A stretch of DNA of 64,000 bases from Chrysopilus asiliformis. Taxonomy: Eukaryota; Arthropoda; Insecta; Diptera; Rhagionidae. Below the pieces are notes generated by a model that saw nothing but the letters and a program-made list of their open reading frames with translations, did no database searches and was not told the origin of the DNA. Position 1 is the stretch's first letter. Each line of letters starts with the position of its first letter. The translations under genes and the position numbers were made by a program. Where the stretch lies: positions 78,029,331 through 78,093,330 of the forward strand of contig OZ035960.1 of the NCBI GenBank assembly GCA_964034945.1. Direction: 5' to 3'. This document shows positions 26,901 through 38,900 of this stretch, piece by piece.

Positions 26901-29900
26901 AATTTTAAATTTGTTCTATCAAAAACAAAACTGTCAAATTTTTTTCTGAAACTTTGTTTTTCGGAAAAAAATTGAGGCTCGAGTTATTTGAAAAGACGGA
27001 TAGTTGAATGGGTTAATAGAGAAAGGTAATTAAAATCATATTATGTCAGGCTTTTTATTTTATAGTATTTAATAGTACAGCTAGACCTCCTAAAACGCAA
27101 CTTTTTCTAGGAATTTAACTACCACATTAAGAGGTCAAGCTGTATTAGAAAATGTGAACTAAATAGAACAAACCATAAATATATTCTTAATCATAATTGA
27201 AAAAAATTTATTACACATTACCTTTCTAGAGCCTGATATTATCAAAGATAAGGAATTGATAGTATCTAACAAACAAGCATACGAAAGTGATATCCCATAT
27301 CCTTCAGATATATTAGGAGGTTCAGTCTTGTCGAGCATATCCAAACTGAAAACATACAATAGTGTATTTAGACACAAATTACACATTAAATATAATGAAA
27401 AAATGAATTACATCAAGTTGTTTTTACAAAAATCAGTCCTAATTTCCGCCCGTTAACGCAATAGTCCGTTAACTATCGAGAAAATTAACATAAAGACTTT
27501 TGCTATCCCTACGACTCAATTAGAACATCTGATAGAGAACGGCTTGAAAACGGTTTTCCATTTCAAAACAGAAAGGATTAAAACACAGCTTTATCCAGCT
27601 AAGGGTGACCACCTAACCTAACCTTTATGATGAACATTAAACCACCTAACCTAACCTTTATGATAAACATTAAACCACCTAACCTAACCTTTATGATAAA
27701 CATTAAACCACCTAACCTATTCACCTAACCTATCCACCTAACCTATCCACCTAACCTATCCACCTAACCTATCCACCTAACCTATCCACCTAACCTATCC
27801 ACCTAACCTATCCACCTAACCTATCCACCTAACCTTTATGATGAACATTAAACAAATCAATTTTTATCCGAAGTACGAAAACATTCATTGAGCGAAAAAA
27901 CGGGCACAACGCGTTGTGGCTAACTCAAAAGGCCACATATAGGTTGTAATTTGTCATTTCACTACCTGCTATGTCAGGCACTGATAGATTTTAAAAATCA
28001 TTTTTAAAAGGAAAATCTCAGCTGAAAAATAACTAGCCGTTAGCAGAAGCATGTTCTCTTTGTTGGTCATTTATTTTTCAACTGAGATTTCCCTTTTAAA
28101 AAATTAGCTTCGTCATAGTAAGTCCGCTTCAGATCTTTCAGAGTGGTCAAATATCATTAAAGCCACAACACGAATTTCGCTTTGTGGTCTTTTTCAGTTA
28201 GCACAACGCGCTGTGGCCGTTTTTTTCGTTTTCGATAGTTCTGGCTAAAACTATATTAAAAAAATATTTATACTTTTTAGATTTATTAATAGTTTTTGTT
28301 ACCTCTTAATTGTATAGTGGTACATATGTATTACAACCCAAATTTAAAAAACATACAAAAACATAACAAAAGCTATAATTGCCAGTCTGGCAATTATTGA
28401 AAACCCGTATGGTGATTTAAGTGAGCAGCGAACAGTTGTATAAAAATTCCACTTTGAAGTCAAACTTTTCAATAAGATTTTTTTAAATGTATTCCAATCG
28501 GATTTTGATGTATGGGAGTTTTATGTAGAATCATATCCTAAATAACTTTTGTTCTGGCACTTTTTTGATAAAATGCACCGTTTTTGAGATATTCGCAAAA
28601 AACATTTTCGTTCGCATGGGGGGTAGATTTTTCCATTTTCCATTCTAATGGTCCATTTTTGCCCATAAACGAACTTACCCTTGCACGAATCTGCGTAAAA
28701 CTTCAAATCTCTAGCTCAATCCGTGCGCCCGCAATCCGCGTCACAGACGGACGGACGGACATGCAATTTTTTTTTATCATTCTAAACACACTGGTGTAGT
28801 TTATTTTTGTGTGTGATGACGGGATCTTGGCGTTATAAACGGTAAGGCAAATCTAATATACCCTTTGGTTTCACAATACGGGTATAAAAATGTCTTTAAA
28901 CTGGAAATTTTGTATTTAGCTTGCCCTCGTATCTATCTGTCTGTTCTAATTTTGACCCACTTCTACTCATCTCATTGACTTGAAATTTTGCACACTACGT
29001 AAGTCCGATGACAATAAAATATTCTCACTACTTCGTCCTAGTACGGATAAGGGTATGTCCTGCAAGGATAACGTAATTATCCTTTCCCTCAAAATTTTCG
29101 GGATAAAAATCTCATCTGGGAGTTTTTGGGGTTGCTGAATCTGATTCTGGAATGAGGAAATTTGTAAGGATGACGGAAGATCCTGTAAGGATAATGTGAT
29201 TATCCTTTTTCACAAATTCTCCGGGGAAAAATCTCGTCCGTGAGTTCTTAGGGTCGCTGAATGAAATTCTGTCATTAAGAAGTCTTTAGGGATAATGGAA
29301 GGTACTGTAAGGATAACGTGATTATCATAATGCGTGATTATCATTTTCCGCAAATTTTCTGGAGAAAATCTCATCCAGGCGTTTTTTGAAGTCGATGAAT
29401 CCGATTCTGGAGTCAAAAGGTCCGTAAAAGTAACTCAAAAGCAAGGATATATATTCGAAGACTAAAAAATCTAAACAAGCTTTTAGTCACACTAATCAAA
29501 TACAAAATAACTAAAAAGAATAAAATAGAAAAAATTAAAAAAGCTTTCATTTTAAAAAAGTGCAAGGAAAAATAATTTTTTGGACGCTGTTTTTAAAATA
29601 TCAACTTTTTTGATTTAGAAATTCAAATTCTTTTTATTTCATTATTGTTAATATTATTTCATTATTGGTAAAAGAACCTGACTTCACTCATTTGACTCTA
29701 GGAAGAAATTGGAAGGAAGTAAGGCTCTTCATTCACACTTACATGATCAAAGGGAAGTGAAATTACTTGAATTCCCTATACTTTGAACATCGTTTAAAAA
29801 ACGAGTTTTCTTACTTCACTTAGTAAATAAATTTCAAAATTCTATTCACCTATTTTTGTTTTTGAAGAAGAATAATTAAATATATATGTTGATGATATTT

Positions 29901-32900
29901 TGGTAGCCAATGTTGATCTTTATGATTATCATTATTATTAACAGTATTAGTATTATTATCATTATTAGTAATATTATTATTATTTTAGAACGCTGATCAC
30001 GAATCTAATGTCAAACTTATAAAATATATAAAAGGATAATGAAATTTTCGCGAAAATTGTTAAGAAAGTTAATTTTAAATCGTAAACAAAATATATAATT
30101 ATTTTTTGTGTAAAACTTACTATGAAAATTTAGCCTGTGATGGAGTATAGGTCATGATAAGTGGCAAAAAGTATCCTTTAAATAAAAATCCAGATTGAGC
30201 TGATAAACTAGATGCAGTCGGGCAAGTATTAGCAGTATTCGACTGTATTATTTGACTACTCACTATAAAAAAAAACTTTTAATTTAACTAAAAAAAAGTA
30301 TCGGAAAGCATAATATACCTGTATTCGATATGTTTAAAAATAAATTCTGAATGTAAGTTCCTAACGAATTTATAATATCTTCAAAAATGTTAGTGGCGTG
30401 ATCTCTTAAATCATAACAAGAACAAAAAGCTTCAAGAAGGAATGGTTTTGTGCAGATTCTATGTATGACTTCCAAAGCTAAAGCTCTTTGCCAAACAGGT
30501 TTATCTGTATCTAGGAACTTAACAATTAAAGACAAAAATATTTCACACTCAGTCACCTGAAAAAATATTTATTAATTTTTCTTTATTCAATTGTGTAGTC
30601 AAATATTCTAGTACCAAAATTGATTGATATTTCTCGATTATAATTGATACCAGCCTTAGTAAGCGTATACTAATAGGAAAATATGGTTTATCGTGAGGCA
30701 CATCATGTACAGGCCCTGTGGGCAACAAAGGTCGTTGCTTAACGTTTGGCGAAAAAAGCTTTATAACTAGAGCGCAGACTCGTTCTTTCAAAAGTAGCTT
30801 AAATTCATTATCCTGCAAACAAATATAATAGTAAAAAATTTACAAAAAAATGTGATTTTGACCAGGGGTTTAGAGTCGTTGTGAAAAAACCTCAACTCCG
30901 ACTCCGACTCCGGAGTCGCAAATTTATAAAAAACTAACTCCGACTCTGATTTTAACTTCAAGTGTTATTAAGATACAAAATAAGTGTAAAAAAGATTTTT
31001 TATTTATTTGAAGGAATATAAGGAAAAGCCTAATTTTTCAAGGACACCAAAAACAGAGATACTAGAAAACAAAAGCTTCATTTTTGTTAAAGATAATAGA
31101 GTGAAATACACTAAATATTAACTTAATTAATAAAATTTAAAAAATGTTTGAAAGGCGAATTATCGGGAATATGTTCTGTCGGCTTCATTCCTGCGGGGGA
31201 AGGGGGTGAGGGCGTGGTAAGGGGTGGGGGAGTAATAAGAACTATAAGTGACAAGCGGATAAATGAATACTCCAATTTAGCTCTACGAAGAGGAAACGGA
31301 AAAAGAATGATTCTTCGAAACTCGAACAGTTGAGTTAAAAGGGTTTCGATTCGCCTGCGAACGTAATAAACAGCTAAAAATCGGTTTCAATTCATTCACG
31401 AGCGAATCGAAAAAATAAAATTCTCGATGTAACGAAAAAAATAATTTTTTGGACACTGTGTATCACAAATAAAAGCGAGATAAAAGTTTCCAACAAAAAA
31501 AACAAAACAAAAGCAATTATTGAAAACCCTGGCAATTATTGAAAACCCTGGCAATTATTGAAAACCCGTATGGTGATATGGCATTGTTCGAAGTTCAAGT
31601 GAATTTTTATACCCGTATGGTGAAACCCAAGGGTATATTAGATTTGCCTTACCGTTTGTAACGCCAAGATCCCGTCATCACAAAAAAAAATGAATTACAC
31701 CAGTATGTTTAGAATGATAAAAATAATTAATTTCTGCATGTCCGTCCGTCTGTCTGTCCGTCCGGACGGACAGACGGACAGACGGACAGACGGACGGACA
31801 GACAGACGGACGGACGGACAGACGGACGGACAGACGGACGGACAGACGGACGGACAGACAGACGGACGGACGGACATGTAAAATTGAATTATTTTTATCA
31901 TTCTAAGCCCACTGGTGTAATTCATTTTTTTAATATACCCTTTGGTTTCACTATACGGGTTTAAAAACGCACAATTTAAATAAATAATAACACTATTATA
32001 TAAAAATTAAACACTATTTTACTAGAAGGTATCACGGAATTTTTGAATTAGTTGACTTAGGGCTCAGTTATAGCGATCAGTAAACTTCTGTCAGTGAAAT
32101 TTTTTAATTCCGATTTCTCCACTAATACACCCAATTCTTATATTTTTTTTAGTTCAAAACGTGTTTATACACGTCTAATTACCATTTCCATTCAATGAAA
32201 TTGTTATTACATGAGTAATTTTTCCAAAAACACGATTTAATTTTTTTGATTTTTTTTACGTATACGAAAATTTTTTTCGTACGTGGAAATGGTAATTAGA
32301 CGTGTATAAACACGTTTTGAACTGAAAAAAATATAAGAATTGGATGTATTAGTGGAGAAATCGGAATTAAAAAATTTCACTGACAGAAGTTTACTGATTG
32401 TTATAACTGAGCCCTTAGTAAACATCAAAGAGTTTGTTATGTTTCTAATATTAAGTATATTAATGTCATTAGCTGATTTTTATTTTTTAATAGGTATATC
32501 GCAGATTAGACAAAGAAAAAAAATATTTAACTGAGCTATTTGTATTTTAATAACTAAGAAGAACTTCAAATTTATTAAAACTATTCTTTCCTTTTTTCTT
32601 TTATTTACTTTTTTTTTTAATTTTTGATTTTGCAAGATGGTAGTGATATTTTTGGCCGAGAACCGTTTTAGGACATGAAAATTTGTTTTAAAATTGGAAT
32701 TCCCGTTTATCTTAGTAGCACCGATTTTTATTGGAGAGATCATTATTGGGAGTTGTTCGGATGTAGCCGTTTAGAATGAGGTGTTAAGGTTTAGGTAGGA
32801 GAGCGATTGTGATTCGAGGAAGTGGTAACACCTAATGCGGCATAACAACGGATTGAAAACGTATCGTAAACTTTTGAGTACTTTTTTTACTTTTCTCGTT

Positions 32901-35900
32901 GTCTTGTTAAGGCCCCTAATTTGTAGGAGATATCCAACGAGGCCAAGGTTCGGATCCGCCCTTCTTCCTTGAGTTACCCTTTCTTTATTTCTTTCCTCAG
33001 CTACCTACGACAATGAAAGGCCTAAAAACCTCTCAGCTCTAGTTGTCCAGCCCCGATATACCAGTCCTTTCCCCCAGCGCTCGCACCGTTCAATGGGCAG
33101 AGCTAGTAAATGTGGGGCACTTAGTCACGATACACCCTGTACATCGATCCCATATAGACCTTCACGAATGCTTAAGTTGACCAAAATAAAAAAAACATCC
33201 CTCCCACAGGAATTAAAAAAGCAAAAAAGGACCCGTTTGAGAGTTACAAATATTTAAATTTTACATGATTTTAGCTTTTCTTCGACTTTGACCCTTCCAA
33301 TATTTAGTTGACTGGCACATTTTCAAATTAAAAGCGAAATCTAAAAATGACCTCCGATGGACCTGAAACTATACCAAATTCGTTTCTATATCAATTCAAA
33401 ACTTTTCCAGCCCCGCCAATTTCAAAATTCGAAAAAAATTGCCATCCACCCTATTACGCATGTTAACTAGTCTTACAAGTCGTGAGTCAAACCTAGGCAA
33501 CTTCATATTCCTTAACCGTTGTGTCTATGGACAGGTTTGTGCAGACCATTTCATAATTCAAATATTCAGAATTGTTCCGTTTGAAACCTTATCAACATGA
33601 AAATTTTAGATAGCCTAAAGCTAACGTTTTTGTAAGAAAAAATAAATCAGAAATACGGCTATATGGAGTTGTTTAGGCTTTAGGTGGAGTTACATTTTTG
33701 TATACCTCAAACGTATGGAATGGTCTGTGCAGACCATCTTCATTTTTGGTGTATTGTATTATTTTGATCTATTGAATAACTGCTTTATTTTTGCGATTTC
33801 CCGACATCAACAGGCTTCTGCATCAACATCATGCAGGAAAACTTGCCGTTTATGCTATCATAACGAAAAACGGCAAACAAAGTCCAGATACTACTGTATG
33901 GAATGTAATGACTGCGTTTGTGTCGTGCATTCTCAAAAATTTATGAAATGTTTAAATTGCATTGACAAAGCTAAAGACAATTAAATATTTTAATGACAGT
34001 TATATATAAATAAAACATATTATTCTCAAACAAAACATTTTTTCGCAAAATGTATGAAAATACATAGTGGTCCATCCAGACCATTCCATAGATTAGGGGC
34101 CTTATACATCCATAGACACAACGGTTAATAACTCGAAGTTTTTTCCGTTCACTTTTAGATTGGGTCTTTTAAGTTCGACTTTATGAAATTTTTAATTTTA
34201 GTAATCACAGTACACTAGATTATATACTTACATAATAGAAGATAGGACTAAAATGCGATAGTATGTTTTCTAATAATTCAAGTCCAAACGTTCTTGTCAT
34301 TTCAGTCATTCCATGTAACCAAAATGGTTGATCTGCATTGACTAGTTGTACCAAATCCTTAAAAAAGTTTGTTTAAAAATAAGATTTTTTAAGAAAAATT
34401 TAAAAAATACCTGAAATAAATTTAATGCATCCGATTTGAATTCTTTTTCTCCCACCTCATCCCGTCTAAAATCAATTTTGGATGTTTCTTTGTTATCAAT
34501 TTTAACTTCTGCAATATTTTTACTGGAAATGAAACGTTCAAATACAAGAGATACAAGTTGACGTATTGTAGCGCAAGCAGTATTAACTGTAGTCATATCT
34601 TTTGCAAAATAAAGTCTAAAACATAACACTAATGCCTTAGATAAAGTCTCTCCATGCACAACAGAATTTGTTGTCAGTAGAAGAGTAATAGTTTGAAGAA
34701 CTTTGACATCCTCTATTGAATTTTCCATTAGAACCCACATAGCATCTGTTATATATCTTGCTCCTTTTTGATCTACGACTTGTTGAGTTATTAAACGCTG
34801 CATCATTCCTAAACAAAACTATTTTCTGGCATTAATATGGGGAAATTTTGAGCGGTTCGATAATTATAACATAAGCAAAGTTTCTTTTATTGAAGAACTA
34901 GGAGTTTTTCAAAAAAGGTGAGTTTATTTATCTACACAAAGCAAAAAAAAACTCATAGATTTTTTTTTTCGGAAAAGCTAGAATTTTTAAATTTTACTTG
35001 TGTTGATATGACTATACACTCTATCTGAACGAAAAATTTCTCTGACCCATATTTGGCAACAAAAGGGCTGTTGTGCAGTGTTATCAAACTACATATTCAA
35101 AATTCGTTCGATAACAATGCACAACAGCCATTTTGTTGCCAAATATTTTACAATCTTTTGACATTCCGAATATGCGAGTGGTTTGGTCAAATTAGCTTTA
35201 GTTTTTGAGAAAAGTTCAAAAAATAATTTTTTTTTTCGAAGTAAAGAGATTTTTTTTTATTTTTGTTGTTGCCGTCGATACTTCAACTATTTTAAAGAAA
35301 GTTAACATCGCTGAATCTAAATCTGGAACTTCGGATCTCGATATTTGGATGGATTTATTCTAGTCTTTGAGATTTGATTTGTTTTTAACCCTCTAACCGG
35401 AATATTTCCGAGAAAAATTCACTAAAATATGACTTTCAACTTGCGACAGACCGTAACCAAGACAACGTACAGGGCTAAATTTTTTCCAGCATGTAAAGCG
35501 ATAACTTACAAAAGTCAGTGTAAGACGTTCCGGCGATTTCCGGCGATTAAAATTGTTACCCGTTATAAACAAGCGAATTCCCTGAAGCCCGCCTTAAGGC
35601 GGGCATTCCGGTTAGAGGGTTAAGAACGATAATTCTTCTTTTTACCAAATCTCAAAAACTAGAACGAATTCAGCTAAATTACTTCCAGTTTCGGATATAG
35701 CTACCCTAAATTATTGAAATGTCAACGGCAAAATATTTTTTTAGTAAAATAAAACGCATTGGAAAATCTTATAAGGATAATGAAAATGTCTCATTAAGTA
35801 GAAAATTTGTAAATATATTTACCTTACAAATTTTGCTATCCTTAGTTTCACATCCTTGTACAAGGGGATATAATATTTGGTTCACAACATAATATATTGA

Positions 35901-38900
35901 CATATGCGGCTCCGTGGAAGCACTTGAAAGTTTAGCAACAGCTTCATCACATGACTGTAACGAAAAAAATTATATATTACAAAACTTTGTAGTAATTTGC
36001 ATGTGGTGTTCATTATTCACTTTTTAATTTTATGAAATGGTTTTCTATTTTAATTTATGTATTTAAATATAAATAAACTAGATTGCGTACCCTTCGTTGT
36101 CGGTTGTCGGGTTAAATTTTTAGCACAAGTTTTATTTGTGCAAAAAATTTAAAATTAAATTATGTAAAATCATATTTTAAACACATTTTGTGTTTATAAA
36201 TTTTTCAATCTGATGCGCCGTTTTCGATAAAATTGCAAAAAAAAAGCTATTTCGCTTGTATGGAAGTGGGAAAGGAATGGTCCGATTATTGCCCGGTCCG
36301 ATTTTGCCCGTTCAAAACTCTTGCTCAATCCTTTCAAAAGTTATGGTGTTCACGAACGGACAGACGGACCTCTTTAAAAATTTTCGGAAAAACAACAAAA
36401 ATTTTCAAAAAGCTGGAAACGACTGAATAAAAACTGTATCATAAAGCCAAAATTCACTTTTATTTATAATTTTACGGGAAAACCACTCATTTTACAAACA
36501 ATCCTGGTTTTCTCAAAAAAATTCGGTGACACCCCCACGACTCCGAAACCGAATTTAAATATCTGGCTAAATTTATTTTGAAGTTGAAGTCGAAGTTTAC
36601 GCCTTATATAAATGAATGTTCTCTAAATTTTTTGACAGTGACTCCGAAGTTGCTGCCGTCTTCTGTTGATGCTTCAAAAATTTGATGCTCAAGGTTCGAA
36701 TCTCAGAAAAAAATCGTAATTTTTTCCCTAAGATGTGAACCCGAATTTTTATTTTCTAAGAATTGTGCCGTTGATAGGAGACAGAAGTTTTATTGGGCTT
36801 TGATAGAAGACAGATGCAAAATATAGGCAATCCAAGTTGTTTCAGTTTGTACTAATTTTGTGTCAAATTAAGGTGGGTTTAGAAACACGAGCATTTTCAT
36901 TTTTACTGACAAAGTGAGTGAAATGCCAGATTTCTTATGACTTTTTCACCAAGTGGGAAAGGGACGGGAAACCACTCAGTAAAGCAGGGTTTAGACGAAG
37001 CAAGTAACTCGCTGCAAGTAGACGTAAATACACGCGATTTGAGCTAGTGTGGGACGCTCGCATATGTGTGAGAATACTCGCTTGTCTCTCAAAAATAATA
37101 GAAAGCCATTCTATTTTTCTAGCAAGTAAAAACCAATACAACAACATGGAACCGTGTAGACAAGAGGTGGTTTTATGTGTGTGTGTTTCGGTTCATTTTA
37201 TATTTGCTCCTTTGCCAGAAAACGTCGTAACATTTTAAGGAAAAAACGACACGGGTATAAAAAACTCGTCGGCAACAAACAGTTTCAGGTCGAAATTCGC
37301 AAATTTTTCCACAAAAAAGAGTCGTGATATTTTTTCTCAGAAAATTTTAGGTTATGTTTTCTTTCGGCTGTCATTCTACTTGCAACGATTTACTTGCAAC
37401 GTGTAAACTAAGCAAACTACTTGCCTCTCTTTACTTGCAGCGAGTTACTCGCTGTGTATAAACCCTGCTTAAAAATTTTACTGGAAATTTTGCTTGCATG
37501 TAGTGGTTTTACTATCCATAATTTTCGTCGACGATAGGAAAGTTATGGCAGTAAACAACAACAAACACATTGGACTTCCCCGCCCTGCCAGCAAAATGTT
37601 ATCCCTGAATTATGGGGAATTATGGCAGCCAGCAAAAGTAAGGTTAAGTTCGATGTTTATTTGAAAGCTACGCATTTTAAATGGAAACGGGAGGTGATAA
37701 TAATTGTTATTAATTATAACATCACACAAAATGATTTTGTTAGGTGAAATTGAAGTGCTAACAAGCGTATTGCTGCGAGAAGGTGATGTGCAGTGACAGT
37801 TCACCATAAAGTGGAAGGGAAAGTACGTGTGAGACACTGATGTGATCGACTTTTTGCGCACGTAAATTTGAATTTCGCTATCCCGCTCACTTTGCCAGTA
37901 AAAATGAAAATGCTCGTGTTTCTAAACCCACCTTTACGTCGCACTAGTGTGCAAGGAGTTATTTCGGAGGGTGCGGTGAAAAAAAAATCACTGCCTGCGA
38001 CACGAGAGGCAAGGGTGATTCGACTGACTGTGTTGTTTCTCACTCACATTCACTAGAAAAGTGTCGCTTCGCCTTCGCACCTACATCGTCCAATGGAACT
38101 GAAATTACTTGAATTCTCTGTACTTTAATAGTTTTGTTGGAAAGCAAGTCTTTTGGATTGGAAAATTAGTGTAAGGGAATTTGAATTCTTTTTGTATAAC
38201 ATAAGGTGCAGTTTCGCGTTGAGGGTGCGGAAAAATGGTGTGGTGAAATTATTCACCTCATATCAAAGACACAAGCTGCCAGCTGGCGGTATGAATACTC
38301 ATACCGCCAGCGATAAGGCTGGATAATAAATAAGACAAACCTCCATACATTAAATGAGAAAAAACCCTGTAACCGAAAACGAATAACCCAGAAATTCTCA
38401 GAGCTTGCCATTCTAATTAGCTAAACAAATCTCAAATTTTTGGGGTACAAAGAATGAACAAGTAATATGACCACAAAGCAGTGTTGCCATTTTCAGCGAC
38501 TTATCTCATTCCTAGAGACTTTCATGCCTTGAAAAGCACGTGTTGAGATTTGAGATTTTAGTGGTCTTTTGGCGACTTCTCGGAGACTTTCAGCGATTTT
38601 CAAAAGTTTCTTAAAAAAACGGTGTTGAAAATTTTACTAATAAATATCATACTTTTCACAATTTTTTACATTTATGTTAATTGGGTCAACAACCTACCAA
38701 ATGTATATAAATAAGTACCCCAGAATCCCCCTATAAGAAAATACATGAATCACTCAACTTAAGTAAACGTCAATTTTTTTTTTAATTTTGTTTGCTTTGC
38801 TGCAGGTGCAGTGTGTTTTTTAAGAAGACAAAGTTGTTTTTTTTTTATTATTATATTTTATTATTGTTAAAAAAAGATATATGTTTAAATATGCATTAAA

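Noticed and set aside
26690..26902. Cysteine-rich 70-codon open frame
   Set aside because: No regular cysteine spacing, splice context or homology that I recognise; sits in an intron on the opposite strand to MON2.
27600..27860. CCTAA-rich array as telomeric (TTAGG)n sequence
   Set aside because: CCTAA occurs at most twice in a row, inside 13- and 33-bp units; it is an interstitial minisatellite.
29920..29990. (ATT)n tract as a LINE tail
   Set aside because: No retrotransposon sequence precedes it on either strand; simple AT-rich microsatellite.
32930..32965. tRNA or tRNA-derived SINE (GGTTCGGATCC box)
   Set aside because: No A box at the right distance and no cloverleaf can be drawn.
36680..36710. 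tRNA T-arm like AAGGTTCGAATCTCAG
   Set aside because: No acceptor or anticodon arms upstream; isolated B-box word only.
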